In this document: positions 27,031-35,350 of the stretch, in pieces
How positions within the stretch are numbered: the first letter of the stretch is position 1
Layout of the letters: each line of letters starts with the position of its first letter
Assembly: GCF_036346295.1 (NCBI RefSeq)
Contig: NZ_CP107819.1
Coordinates: forward strand, 1,054,001-1,118,000
Length of the DNA: 64,000 nucleotides
DNA from: Streptomyces sp. NBC_00536
GTDB lineage: Bacteria; Actinomycetota; Actinomycetes; Streptomycetales; Streptomycetaceae
Direction of reading: 5' to 3'
The notes under the pieces: generated by a model
The model's input: only the letters and a program-made list of their open reading frames with translations
What the model was told of the DNA's origin: nothing
The model's database searches: none
Made by a program: the position numbers and the translations under genes

Positions 27031-27107
27031 TCTCGTGCCGTCACAGCTCGTGCCGTCACGGCTAGTGCGGTCACGGCTCGTGCCGTCACGGCTCGTTCCG
27101 TCACAGC
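27031..27107. repeat. five tandem 15-base repeats in conservon
   Basis: Five imperfect copies of a 15-mer (consensus GCTCGTGCCGTCACG) fill the space between cvnC and cvnD and run into the cvnC stop codon. Each copy contains the near-palindrome GCCGT(C/G)ACGGC or GCCGTCAC. Confidence 0.85.
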
Positions 27108-27511
27108 GCCCGCAGTCCTTCGATGACCTCGCGCAGGATCCGCTCGTCCGGCAGCCGGGCAGGCGGTACGGGCCTGCTCACGCGGACGTGGCCCGCCTCC
27201 AGCAGGTCCCCCAGCAACACCCGGACCACGCCGACCGGCAGGTCCGCGTCGGCGGCGAGTTCCGCGACCGACTGGGTCTCCGACCGGCAGAGGCCGAGCA
27301 GGGCCCGGTGCTCCGGTCCGAGCAGCGATTCCTCCGCCGCGTCCACGGCGCCCGGCTCGACGACCACCAGCGCGATCAGGTCGAAGCGCACCCCGTGCGG
27401 GCCGGGTTTGGTGCGCCCGCCCGTCATGGCGTACGGGCGCACCAGCGGGCCCGCTTCGGCGTCGTACCACTGGCCTTTCACCGTCTGGCCGTTCGCTCTT
27501 TGGCCGTTCAC
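27101..27511 (-). CDS. cvnC: conservon DUF742 protein, CvnC type
   Basis: The 136-residue DUF742 protein carries the usual start pattern WYDAEAGPLVRPYAMTGGRT and the winged-helix-like region SETQSVAELAADADLPVGVVRVLLGDLLEAGHVRVSRP. CvnC proteins are soluble partners in the conservon complex and may bind DNA or the GTPase. It follows cvnB by 16 bases. The first 12 residues (MNGQRANGQTVK) contain a short repeat, so a downstream GTG start is possible. Confidence 0.9.
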   Translation of the reverse strand: MNGQRANGQTVKGQWYDAEAGPLVRPYAMTGGRTKPGPHGVRFDLIALVVVEPGAVDAAEESLLGPEHRALLGLCRSETQSVAELAADADLPVGVVRVLLGDLLEAGHVRVSRPVPPARLPDERILREVIEGLRAL

Positions 27512-27527
27512 CGTTGGGCCGCCGCTC

Positions 27528-27971
27528 TCAACCCGCGGCCGGCGGGTGCGCCGCGAACCGGGCCGGTGTGTACAGGTGCTCGCCGACCCGCTTGACCAGC
27601 CGGGCCATCTCGTAAGCGATCAGCCCGATGTCCGCGCCCGCGCCGCTGAGCACGGCCAGACAGGAACCGTCCCCGGCCGCCGCGACGAAGAGGAAACCCT
27701 CGTCCATCTCCACCATCGTCTGGCGCACGCCCCCGGCGTGGAAATGCCGCCCCGCGCCCTTGGCAAGACTGTGGAAGCCGGAGGCCACCGCCGCCAGGTG
27801 TTCGGCGTCCTCCCTGCCGAGCGCACTGGAAACACCCACCGCCAGGCCGTCGTTGGACAGGACCACCACGTGCCGGACCTCCCGGACCCGGACCACGAGG
27901 TCGTCCAGCAGCCAGTCCAGCTCGCCGGACCGGCGGACGCCCTCGAGGTCGATCCGCTGGTGTTCGATCAT
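27528..27971 (-). CDS. cvnB: conservon roadblock/LC7 protein, CvnB type
   Basis: The protein is 147 residues from the ATG at 27971, whose A is shared with the cvnA stop (TGATG), indicating translational coupling. Roadblock/LC7 features are LDWLLDDLVVRVREVRHVVVLSNDGLAVG, REDAEHLAAVASGFHSLAKGAGRHF, and LIAYEMARLVKRVGEHL. In conservons CvnB is thought to modulate the GTPase CvnD. Confidence 0.92.
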   Translation of the reverse strand: MIEHQRIDLEGVRRSGELDWLLDDLVVRVREVRHVVVLSNDGLAVGVSSALGREDAEHLAAVASGFHSLAKGAGRHFHAGGVRQTMVEMDEGFLFVAAAGDGSCLAVLSGAGADIGLIAYEMARLVKRVGEHLYTPARFAAHPPAAG

Positions 27972-30808
27972 CACTCTGCTCCTTCGTTGGCTGTGGAGGT
28001 GATGTCTTGGGCGCCGCGGGCCCATCCGTCCCGGTACGCCGCCATCCGGTCCCGGGCCTCCTCGGGGCTCCGCCCCGGCGGGTCCTGCGGGGTGCCGGGC
28101 CCGGGCGGGGCCTTGGCGGCGGGAGCCTCGCGCAGCTGCGGGACGAGGCTGGCCTGGCGGACCCGGCGGGGCAGTTCGGTCACCCCGGCCAGGACGGGCT
28201 CGGGCCCGTGGACGGGCTCGCGGGCAGGGTCGCGGGCGGGCCGGAGCGTGGCCACCGGCGCGGGGCGGGGGTCCCGCTCCACGGCGGGCGCGGCGGGTGC
28301 GGCGGGTTCCGGCCGGGGCGACGGGGAGGCCGGGAAAGCCGGGAAGCCCGGCAAGGCCGGGGGAACCGCCGCGGCCTCGGGCTGGTCCGCCTGCGCGGCG
28401 GCCGATGAGACGGCCACTCCCCCGCCCGGCGTGCCCTCACCCCCGGCCGGGGTGCCCGCTTCCTCGCCCGGAGTTCCCGCGTCCTCGCCCGCGCGCTCGA
28501 TGGAACCGCCGTCCGTGTCGTCGCCCGCGGTGAGCGCCCCCTGGAGCAGCGCGTTGGGCATCAGGACGACCGCGGTGGTGCCGCCGTAGGGCGAGGTCCG
28601 CAGATGGACCTTGACCCCGTGGCGGGCCGAGAGGCGGCTGACCACGAAGAGGCCGAGGCGGTCGCTGTCGAAGAGGTCGAGCGACTCGGACTGTTCGATC
28701 CGCCGGTTGGCGTCGGCGAGGGACCCCCGGCCCATGCCGAGGCCCCGGTCCTCGATCTCCAGTACGTAACCGGCGCCCACGGGTTCGCCGCTGACCCGGA
28801 CCTTGGTGTGCGGCGGGGAGAACTGGGCGGCGTTCTCGATGAGTTCGGCCAGCAGGTGCGTGAGGTCGGCGACGGCGCCGCCGATGACGCCGGCCTCCGC
28901 GAGCCCGCGCACCTCCACGCGCGGGTAGTCCTCGATCTCGGAGACGGCGGCCCGTACGACGTTGGTCAGCGGGACCGGCATCCGCCAGGCGCGCCCCGGG
29001 GCCGCCCCCGACAGGATGATCAGGCTTTCCGCGTGGCGCCGCATCCGGGTGGTCAGGTGGTCGAGGCGGAAGAGGTCTCCCAGCTCGCCCGGGTCGTCGG
29101 CGCGCCGTTCCATCGAGTCGAGCAGCGTGAGCTGCTTGTGGACCAGGACCTGGCTGCGGCGGGCGAGGTTGACGAACACCCCGGAGATCCCGCTCGCCAG
29201 TTCGGCACGCTCCACCGCGGCGCTCAGCGCGGCCCGGTGGACGGTGGACAGGGCCTCGCCGACCTGCGCGATCTCATCCTCCGCCGGGCGCCCGGGCGGC
29301 GCCTCGGCGAGGACGTCGATGTCCTCTCCGGCGCGCAACCGGTCCATGGCGTGCGGGAGTTTGCGGTGGGCGATCTCCAGGGCGCCGTTGCGGAGCGAGA
29401 CCAGTTCGACGACGAGGCCGCGCCCGATGCGCACGGAGATGACGAGGGCGGCGGCCACGGCGGCCAAGCCCAGCAGGACGGCCGCTCCGGAGGGGCTGAG
29501 CAGACCCTGGGCCAGCGGAGCCGTGTGGTCGGTGGACCCGGCGTGCGCGGCGCTCGCGATGGCGCGCATCGAGTCGCTCACTCCGGCGTACGCGGGCTCC
29601 CAGCCTGTGGGGGCGCCGTGCGCGTCGCGTCCGGTCCCGGCGGCGAGCGCCCGGTCCTCCGCCGCGGTGAGGTCGGCGTAGACGGCGCTCTTGGCGACCG
29701 TCTGCCAGGCGGCCCGCTGCGCCGCGGGCAGATCCCGGGCGGCGGCATCGGTGAGGATCCGGCGTGTCTCGATCCCGCCGGTCAGCTGGCGAAGCGTTTC
29801 CGCGCTGCGCGGCCCCGGCAGCGCGAGCAGCGCGTCCTCCCGGGAGAGGAGTTCGGCGGCCCGCCCGAACTCCAGCAGGACACGGGCGTCGGCGCCCGGT
29901 TCGGCGTCCTGGCCGCCGCTGAGCGCACCCCCGACGGCGAGGGCCGAGTCGACGACCCGGGTGTAGGACGCGTAGGCCGCGTCCGGGGCGGTCTTCCGGT
30001 CGGTGAGCCCGGTACGGGCGGTGCCGAGCGCGTCGGCGGCGGCCACGAAGGCCCGCATCCGGCCCGCGAGTTCGGCCGGATAGCCGCCCGAGTCGGCGAC
30101 GGTGTGCGCGTCCCCGAGGCGGAGTCCGTCGATGGCGGCGCCGGTCTTGCGGCCCTGTTCCTGCAGGGCCGCCGCCTGGTCGGCGGCGGCCGGGTCGGCG
30201 AGGAAGCGGACCGCGGTGGCCCGTTCGGCCTGGAGCGCGGCGATCGCGCGATCGACGGGGGTGCGTATCCGGTCGTCGAGCTGCTGGGCGCGGGCGATCC
30301 GGGCGATGTCCTGGGCGGTGCTGACCGTCGCGAAGGCCCACAGGGCCAGCAGGGAGACGACCGGGACCATCAGCAGCGAGACGACCTTCGCGCGCACCGT
30401 GCCGGCGCGCGCGGACCGCGATCCGCGCCGGACGAACGGCGCGGGACCCGTGGTGGCCGCGGCCGCGGCGGCGAATCCGGAGGTGCCGTGGCCGTAGGCG
30501 GTGGGCCCCGGACCTCCTGGTGCGGGGGCTCCGGCGAAGGCGGGTCCGACCGCGAAGGCGGCGGGCGCGGGGCCCTGCGCGGGCGCGTGCTCAGGGCGGG
30601 GAAGGGAGGAGCGGGCGCCGGGGGCGTACGCCTGCCCCGGGGCGGGCGCCGGGCCCGGTGCACGTCCCTGCCTCCGGGCGGGTGGCGTGTCCCGGGGCCC
30701 GGGGCGGGGCTCATCGGCCGGAGGCCCGGCGTGCGCCCGGCGGCCGCGCGCCGGGGGCGCGGGGTGCCGCGGCGCCGCTGCGTCCGGTTTCCTGCGGGGT
30801 CTGCGCAT
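27971..30808 (-). CDS. cvnA: conservon sensor histidine kinase-like protein, CvnA type
   Basis: The 945-residue membrane protein has a Pro/Ala/Arg-rich N-terminal cytoplasmic tail (about 1-135), a first helix (VVSLLMVPVVSLLALWAF), a nitrate/nitrite-sensor-like extracellular helical domain to about 445, and a second helix (AAVLLGLAAVAAALVISV). A HAMP-like segment, an H-box candidate (RLDHLTTRMRRHAESL) and an ATPase domain follow (LIENAAQFSPPHTKV, EIEDRGLGMGRGSL). The C-terminus is long, disordered and Pro/Gly/Glu-rich. It heads the conservon operon cvnA-B-C-D. The external signal is unknown. Confidence 0.9.
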   Translation of the reverse strand: MRRPRRKPDAAAPRHPAPPARGRRAHAGPPADEPRPGPRDTPPARRQGRAPGPAPAPGQAYAPGARSSLPRPEHAPAQGPAPAAFAVGPAFAGAPAPGGPGPTAYGHGTSGFAAAAAATTGPAPFVRRGSRSARAGTVRAKVVSLLMVPVVSLLALWAFATVSTAQDIARIARAQQLDDRIRTPVDRAIAALQAERATAVRFLADPAAADQAAALQEQGRKTGAAIDGLRLGDAHTVADSGGYPAELAGRMRAFVAAADALGTARTGLTDRKTAPDAAYASYTRVVDSALAVGGALSGGQDAEPGADARVLLEFGRAAELLSREDALLALPGPRSAETLRQLTGGIETRRILTDAAARDLPAAQRAAWQTVAKSAVYADLTAAEDRALAAGTGRDAHGAPTGWEPAYAGVSDSMRAIASAAHAGSTDHTAPLAQGLLSPSGAAVLLGLAAVAAALVISVRIGRGLVVELVSLRNGALEIAHRKLPHAMDRLRAGEDIDVLAEAPPGRPAEDEIAQVGEALSTVHRAALSAAVERAELASGISGVFVNLARRSQVLVHKQLTLLDSMERRADDPGELGDLFRLDHLTTRMRRHAESLIILSGAAPGRAWRMPVPLTNVVRAAVSEIEDYPRVEVRGLAEAGVIGGAVADLTHLLAELIENAAQFSPPHTKVRVSGEPVGAGYVLEIEDRGLGMGRGSLADANRRIEQSESLDLFDSDRLGLFVVSRLSARHGVKVHLRTSPYGGTTAVVLMPNALLQGALTAGDDTDGGSIERAGEDAGTPGEEAGTPAGGEGTPGGGVAVSSAAAQADQPEAAAVPPALPGFPAFPASPSPRPEPAAPAAPAVERDPRPAPVATLRPARDPAREPVHGPEPVLAGVTELPRRVRQASLVPQLREAPAAKAPPGPGTPQDPPGRSPEEARDRMAAYRDGWARGAQDITSTANEGAE

Positions 30809-30825
30809 GGGGTCCTCGTTCCGGT

Positions 30826-30925
30826 GCGGTGCGATGGTGCGGTGCGACGGGGCGGTGCGTGAGTGCGGTGCGGTGCGGTGCCTGGGGGCGCGTACAGGCG
30901 TACGTACGGGCGTACGGAGGGCCGG
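30826..30925. repeat. GTGCG/GGTGC pentamer-rich and GGCGTAC-rich leader
   Basis: The 117 bases upstream of cvnA are built of reiterated GGTGC units (about 30826-30885) followed by CGTAC-containing units (about 30893-30920). This lies between cvnA and the end of the MHYT gene, both on the minus strand. No promoter could be picked out. Confidence 0.6.
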
Positions 30926-31702
30926 TCAGTGGGCGGGGGCGTGGGCGCCCAGGCTCTGCGCGGAGGCCGATGCCGCGCGCTCATCGGCGGTCGGGGACAG
31001 GGCGACGAACGCGGAGGTGATGAACAGGTAGGAGCCGAGGCCGACGGCGAGCGGGAAGACGAACTGCAGGAGCGGGGCCCCGGGCAGGGGCGCGTCCGAG
31101 GGGGTCACATGGACGGAGACGGCGAGCATCCCGGTGTAGTGCATGCTGCTGACGGCGGCCCCCATGACCAGGGAGGCGACGGCCACCGCCACCGGGGACT
31201 TGATGTTGACCGCCGCCCAGAGCGCCGCCGTGGCCGCGACGACCGCGATGGCGATGGAGAGGCCGACGGTCAGCGGGTCGTACGAGACGCGTCCGTGCAT
31301 GCGCAGCGCCGCCATGCCGAGGTAGTGCATGCTCGCGACGCCGAGCCCGGTGGTGAGGCCGCCGAGCACGAGGGCGCGGCCGCGGTCCCGGCCGTAGCCG
31401 ACGGCGAAGACCCCGGCGCCGACGACCAGGAGGGCGCCGAGCAGGCTGAGGAGGGTGAGCGGCACGTTGAAGTGGATCTCGGTGCCGGTGACGCCGAATC
31501 CGAGCATCGCGACGAAGTGCATCGTCCAGATGCCGGTGGCGATCGCGGAGGCGCCGGTGAGCAGCCAGTTGCGGCGGGAGCGTCCGGTGGCGGCGAGCGC
31601 CTGGACGGTGCAGCGCAGCCCGAGGGCCGAGCCGATGCATGCCATCACATACGACAGTACGGGTGTCAGCCAGCCGTAGGCCGCGTGGTCGAGGTGTCCC
31701 AT
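30926..31702 (-). CDS. MHYT-domain integral membrane sensor
   Basis: The protein is about 258 residues from the ATG at 31702 (a GTG two codons upstream is an alternative), with seven predicted membrane helices. Three MHYT motifs are present (TMHFVAM, SMHYLGM, SMHYTGM), which are proposed to bind copper and sense oxygen, CO or NO. There is no cytoplasmic output domain, only a short tail. The function is unknown, but stand-alone MHYT proteins are common in Streptomyces. Confidence 0.9.
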   Translation of the reverse strand: MGHLDHAAYGWLTPVLSYVMACIGSALGLRCTVQALAATGRSRRNWLLTGASAIATGIWTMHFVAMLGFGVTGTEIHFNVPLTLLSLLGALLVVGAGVFAVGYGRDRGRALVLGGLTTGLGVASMHYLGMAALRMHGRVSYDPLTVGLSIAIAVVAATAALWAAVNIKSPVAVAVASLVMGAAVSSMHYTGMLAVSVHVTPSDAPLPGAPLLQFVFPLAVGLGSYLFITSAFVALSPTADERAASASAQSLGAHAPAH

Positions 31703-31862
31703 GGCCACCGGACGCTAGTCCGGGTGAGGCCACGAACAGGGGGAGCATTTCGAAAGCCGCTGGAACTGCTGGAATATGACAGAGAGACGTTCATCTTCGA
31801 TCACACCGGGTGTCATCCTGCGCACTGTCCGCAGGCATGGGCCGGTGGGGGATCATGGGCGC

Positions 31863-32462
31863 ATGAGCGAAGACCACACACACGTGCAGGAGTTCTTCGG
31901 AGCGCGAGCGGCCGACTGGGACCGGAAGTTCCCCGGGGACGGGCCCGCCTTCGCCACCGCCGTGGCCGAATTCGGTCTGCGGCCCGGGGACCGGGTGCTC
32001 GACGCGGGCTGCGGGACCGGGCGGGCGCTGACCGAACTGCGTGCGGCCGTCGGCCCCTCGGGGACGGTGCTCGGCGCCGACCTCACCCCGCAGATGCTCG
32101 CCGAGGCCGCGCGGGCCGGGCGCCGGTCGGCGGGCGCGCTGCTGCTGGCGGACGTGGCCCGGCTGCCACTGCGCGACGCCTGCCTCGACGCGGTGTTCGC
32201 GGCCGGGCTGATCGCCCACCTGCCCGACCCCGGGGCGAACCTGTGCGAACTCGCCCGCGTGGTGCGCCCCGGCGGGCGCCTCGCCCTGTTCCATCCGATC
32301 GGCCGCGCCGCCCTCGCGGCGCGCCAGGGCCGGGAGCTGACCCCCGGGGACATGCGGGCCGAGCACAATCTCGGCCCGCTCCTCGCCGGTTCCGGGTGGG
32401 ACATGACCTCGTACGCCGACGAAGAGGCCCGCTTCCTGGCCCTGGCGGTACGCCGCCCCTGA
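31863..32462 (+). CDS. class I SAM-dependent methyltransferase
   Basis: The protein is 199 residues from the ATG at 31863. Motif I is VLDAGCGTGRALTEL (about residues 39-53), with the acidic residue GADLTPQM after beta-2, LLLADVARLPL at motif II, and the post-motif HLPDPGANLCELARVVRPGGRLALFHP. It belongs to the UbiE/Methyltransf_11 type. The substrate is unknown. It is convergent with the MpaB-like gene. Confidence 0.85.
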   Translation: MSEDHTHVQEFFGARAADWDRKFPGDGPAFATAVAEFGLRPGDRVLDAGCGTGRALTELRAAVGPSGTVLGADLTPQMLAEAARAGRRSAGALLLADVARLPLRDACLDAVFAAGLIAHLPDPGANLCELARVVRPGGRLALFHPIGRAALAARQGRELTPGDMRAEHNLGPLLAGSGWDMTSYADEEARFLALAVRRP

Positions 32463-32478
32463 GCCCGCGGGAGCGCCC

Positions 32479-33393
32479 TTACCCGGGGGGCGGCACGTCG
32501 GCGCCCTGCGGCCGGCGGGGGTGCGGGACGGGGCAGCCACCCGCGCCCGGCAGCGGGAAGGTGCCCAGCTCCCCCACGTCGTAGCCCCCGCGGTAGCCCT
32601 TGATCTCCGGGTTCTGCCGGGTGTAGTGCGGCTGCGCGCGGGGCGGCAGCAGCCGGACCGCGCGTCCGCGCAGCCGCAGCGCGCCCCGGACCAGCCCGCG
32701 CACGCGGGGGTGCGGGCGCCCGTACCGGAACGCCCGCAGCAGCGGCTCGTCGAGCAGCGCCCGCCCGGCGCCGCGCACCAGCGGGGCGATCGGGGCCGGG
32801 TACCAGGAGGCCATCAGGTCGAGGGTGGCGTCGGCGACCTTGCGACCGCCCTCGTCCCAGCCGAAGTGGGCTTCCTCGTAAGCGTTCAGCGTGGCCTCGA
32901 ACTCCTCGAATGAGTCCGGGATGTCCGTGATGCCCATGTGCCGGCCGAGGGTGGCGTAGTACCGCGCGATCGCCCGCTGTTCGTGGTGGGTCATCGAGCG
33001 CCAGCCGTAGACGTCCAGCCAGCGCTTCGGGATCACCACGAAGGTGCACAGGACATAGCGCATGTCCTCGTTGGAGATGTCGTAGGCGCGGTGCATCTGG
33101 TTCACCCGGCGGATCGCGGTGCGCGCGGTGTCGCTCTCGAAGCCGTGCTCGACCACCGCGTCGAGGAGCAGCGCGGTGTCGTCGTAGCGCTTCTGGGTGC
33201 GCTCGGTGAACTCGCCGGTCTCGGCGAGCAGCCGGCCGATGCTGGGTACGGCATACGTCCGGTAGAGCGCGAGTTCCAGCGCCCGGGCGAAGTCCCAGGG
33301 GAACTCGAAGGTGGCGGTGAGCCGGTAGATGGCCAGGAAATCCTGCTCCGGATCGAGCCGGAGGATCTCCTTCAGCCGGTCGTAACGCTGCAC
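32479..33393 (-). CDS. oxygenase MpaB-like/DUF2236 family protein
   Basis: I chose the GTG at 33393 (AAAGGG seven bases upstream), giving 304 residues; a TTG 30 bases further up is less likely. DUF2236/MpaB-family features are EFPWDFARALELALYRTYAVPSI, the conserved RTAIRRVNQMHRAYDISNEDMRYVL around a likely haem-ligand His, and YGWRSMTHHEQRAIARYY. Relatives include the latex-clearing protein and the mycophenolate-pathway enzyme MpaB, haem enzymes that cleave C=C bonds. The natural substrate is unknown. Confidence 0.8.
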   Translation of the reverse strand: MQRYDRLKEILRLDPEQDFLAIYRLTATFEFPWDFARALELALYRTYAVPSIGRLLAETGEFTERTQKRYDDTALLLDAVVEHGFESDTARTAIRRVNQMHRAYDISNEDMRYVLCTFVVIPKRWLDVYGWRSMTHHEQRAIARYYATLGRHMGITDIPDSFEEFEATLNAYEEAHFGWDEGGRKVADATLDLMASWYPAPIAPLVRGAGRALLDEPLLRAFRYGRPHPRVRGLVRGALRLRGRAVRLLPPRAQPHYTRQNPEIKGYRGGYDVGELGTFPLPGAGGCPVPHPRRPQGADVPPPG

Positions 33394-33528
33394 CGAGGAA
33401 CCCTTTCTGTGGCGGGCTCCCAACTCTACGTGCAGGCAGTGGCCTTGGAAATCGGTGCACTCCCGCTCTCGACGCGCGGGTTACCAGCTGGTTAGGGTGC
33501 GCCGACAGATGAGCCACCGGGAGGGTAC

Positions 33529-34332
33529 GTGTCCGACGAGGAGGGCGACGGTTCGCTGTACGTGCTGTCCGCCGTACTGCTGACCCCGGCCCAGTTCCCG
33601 AGCATCCTGGGAGACGACTACCCGGAGGCCTGCTCGCTGCTCGGCGTGCCCGCCGCCCGGGAGGGGTACGGGCTGGTGCTCGGCCAGGACGAGGACGGCG
33701 CGCGCTGGACGGTGGTCGTCGACGACGTCGCGCTCGTCGCGACGGCCATCGCCTCCTGGGACTGCGGCATGGAGTACGACCTCTCGCCGGACGAGCGCAG
33801 CATCGTGGTCTCCCTGGCGGGCTGGCCCCTGGCCCTGTCGGTCGCCGCGCCCGGCATCCCCGAGCCGCACGATCCCGAGCAGGGCGCCGACGGCACGGGG
33901 CGGGTACCGCTCGCTCCGCCGTCCGCCGAGGCGTGGGGGCCGGTGCAGCGGCGGATGGGCGCGGACCAGATCGCCCGCCAGTGGGCCGAGTGGCGCGAGC
34001 GGTTCGCGTCCGACGGCGGCGGTCAGCCGGTCCTGCATCCCGGACTGGCCCGGGTGCTGGAGGAGGCTCGGGCCTACACCGCCGCTCCGCCGCCGCCGGG
34101 ACGGGTGCGGTCCGCCTTCGCGGGCGACGGCGCCAGGACCCTGCGGGTCGACGGACCCGGGTGGTCGCTGGTGGCCCGCACCGACGACATGGCCTTCGTC
34201 CTGCTGGACGAGGGGCCGAGCGAGGTCATTCCGGTGCCCCGGGACGGGGACGGGGCCGCAGGTGGGGACGGGGACAGGGACCTGCCCGGACTGCTGGCGG
34301 CTCTGGACGAGGTCGCCGTCAGGCCCGCGTGA
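33529..34332 (+). CDS. hypothetical protein, Streptomyces type
   Basis: The 267-residue protein starts at a GTG with GGGAGG upstream. It is acidic and lacks a signal peptide or membrane helix. Visible segments are LYVLSAVLLTPAQFPSILG, WTVVVDDVALVATAIASWDCGMEYD and a late WSLVARTDDMAFVLLDEG. The C-terminus has a GDGDGAAGGDGDRD low-complexity stretch. I do not recognise the family. It is divergent from the MpaB-like gene. Confidence 0.7.
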   Translation: MSDEEGDGSLYVLSAVLLTPAQFPSILGDDYPEACSLLGVPAAREGYGLVLGQDEDGARWTVVVDDVALVATAIASWDCGMEYDLSPDERSIVVSLAGWPLALSVAAPGIPEPHDPEQGADGTGRVPLAPPSAEAWGPVQRRMGADQIARQWAEWRERFASDGGGQPVLHPGLARVLEEARAYTAAPPPPGRVRSAFAGDGARTLRVDGPGWSLVARTDDMAFVLLDEGPSEVIPVPRDGDGAAGGDGDRDLPGLLAALDEVAVRPA

Positions 34333-34351
34333 CGCGGCCCGGATGACCCGG

Positions 34352-34400
34352 CCCGTGTGAGCGGGCCCGTGTGAGCGGGCGGGCCCGGGCCGGCCCCCGG
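34352..34400. terminator. tandem 14-base repeat plus GC-rich hairpin between convergent genes
   Basis: CCCGTGTGAGCGGG occurs twice in tandem (34352-34379). It is followed by GGGCCCGGGCC/GGCCCCCGG self-complementary sequence. The position between convergent genes and the pairing potential suggest a transcription stop. Confidence 0.45.
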
Positions 34401-34408
34401 CCCCGGCG

Positions 34409-34954
34409 TCAGACCCGTTCGAGCGGGACGTGCGGTTCCGGGGGAAGGGTGACACTGATGGCATCGCCGGGACGGATCGTGCCGCCCTGGCGGACCACAC
34501 CCATGATGCCGCCCTTGAGCAGCAGCTTCCCCGACGCGTCCCGGCTCACCAGCTGCTTGAGCAGACCCTGCTGGAACCCGTCGATCTGCAGGCAGGGGTT
34601 GCGCAGGCCGGTGACCTCGACGACCGCGTCCTCGCCGAAGCGCAGGACCGCGCCGGTGGGCAGGCCGAGCAGGTCGATGCCCTCGGTGGTCACGTTCTCC
34701 CCGAGCTGGCCCGGTGCGACCTCGAAGCCCTCCTCCGCGACCTCGTCGAAGAGTTCGCGGTGGATCAGGTGGACCTGTCGCAGGTTGGGCCGCGTCGGGT
34801 CCTGGGCGACCCGGGAGCGGTGTTTGACGGTGACCCCCGCGTGCACGTCCCCCTCGACACCGAGTCCGGCGAGCAGCGTGATGCTCTCGCGCGTGGGCTT
34901 GGTGAACGAGTAGACGTCATTGCTGCTGACCGCCATGACCAGGCCGTGACCCAT
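34409..34954 (-). CDS. MOSC-domain protein
   Basis: The 181-residue single-domain MOSC protein has GLGVEGDVHAG near the N-terminus, RQVHLIHRELFDE, LGENVTTEGIDL, GAVLRFGEDAVVEVTGLRNPC with the conserved Cys, and a C-terminal GVVRQGGTIRPGD. MOSC domains transfer sulfur or bind molybdenum cofactor; stand-alone bacterial forms may sulfurate or detoxify substrates. A GGGGGGA ribosome-binding site precedes the ATG. Confidence 0.88.
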   Translation of the reverse strand: MGHGLVMAVSSNDVYSFTKPTRESITLLAGLGVEGDVHAGVTVKHRSRVAQDPTRPNLRQVHLIHRELFDEVAEEGFEVAPGQLGENVTTEGIDLLGLPTGAVLRFGEDAVVEVTGLRNPCLQIDGFQQGLLKQLVSRDASGKLLLKGGIMGVVRQGGTIRPGDAISVTLPPEPHVPLERV

Positions 34955-34978
34955 CAGGACTTCCCCCCTCGGGCGCCT

Positions 34979-35167
34979 TCAGCGCCCTATTCGCTTCCTG
35001 TTCTTCGAAACGCCGCGCAGCCGGCGCCGCTGAGAGGGATCGAGCATCAGATAGGCGGCGGCCGGTACCCCGACCAGGACCAGCAGGCCGACCCAGAATC
35101 CGGCCGTGAAGAACAGGATGATCGCTGCCACGACTCCGGCAGCGGCGATCTTTCCACTCGTCGACAT
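34979..35167 (-). CDS. small membrane protein
   Basis: The 62-residue protein has two hydrophobic segments (about residues 7-24 and 26-41) and a strongly basic tail (RRRLRGVSKNRKRIGR). A good ribosome-binding site (GAGAGGGG) lies five bases before the ATG. The basic tail should stay in the cytoplasm. It is 24 bases upstream of the MOSC gene on the same strand. No family is recognised. Confidence 0.65.
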   Translation of the reverse strand: MSTSGKIAAAGVVAAIILFFTAGFWVGLLVLVGVPAAAYLMLDPSQRRRLRGVSKNRKRIGR

Positions 35168-35350
35168 CTGGACCCCTCTCTTCGCGTGCTCCGACTGCTT
35201 CTCCCTCTACAACGCGGCTGTCCGGCCACTCGTTCCCGGCCGCGGGGGTCCCTGACGTTCCGGGGAGTGGCCGACGCACGGCTTGCCGGGGGTCCGGGCC
35301 GGTACGACGATGGGGCGCGCCAGGTACCGCTGCACCGGGGAGGCTGACAC

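Noticed and set aside
27017..27100. 15-base repeats as a CRISPR
   Set aside because: Tandem without spacers, too short, and no cas genes.
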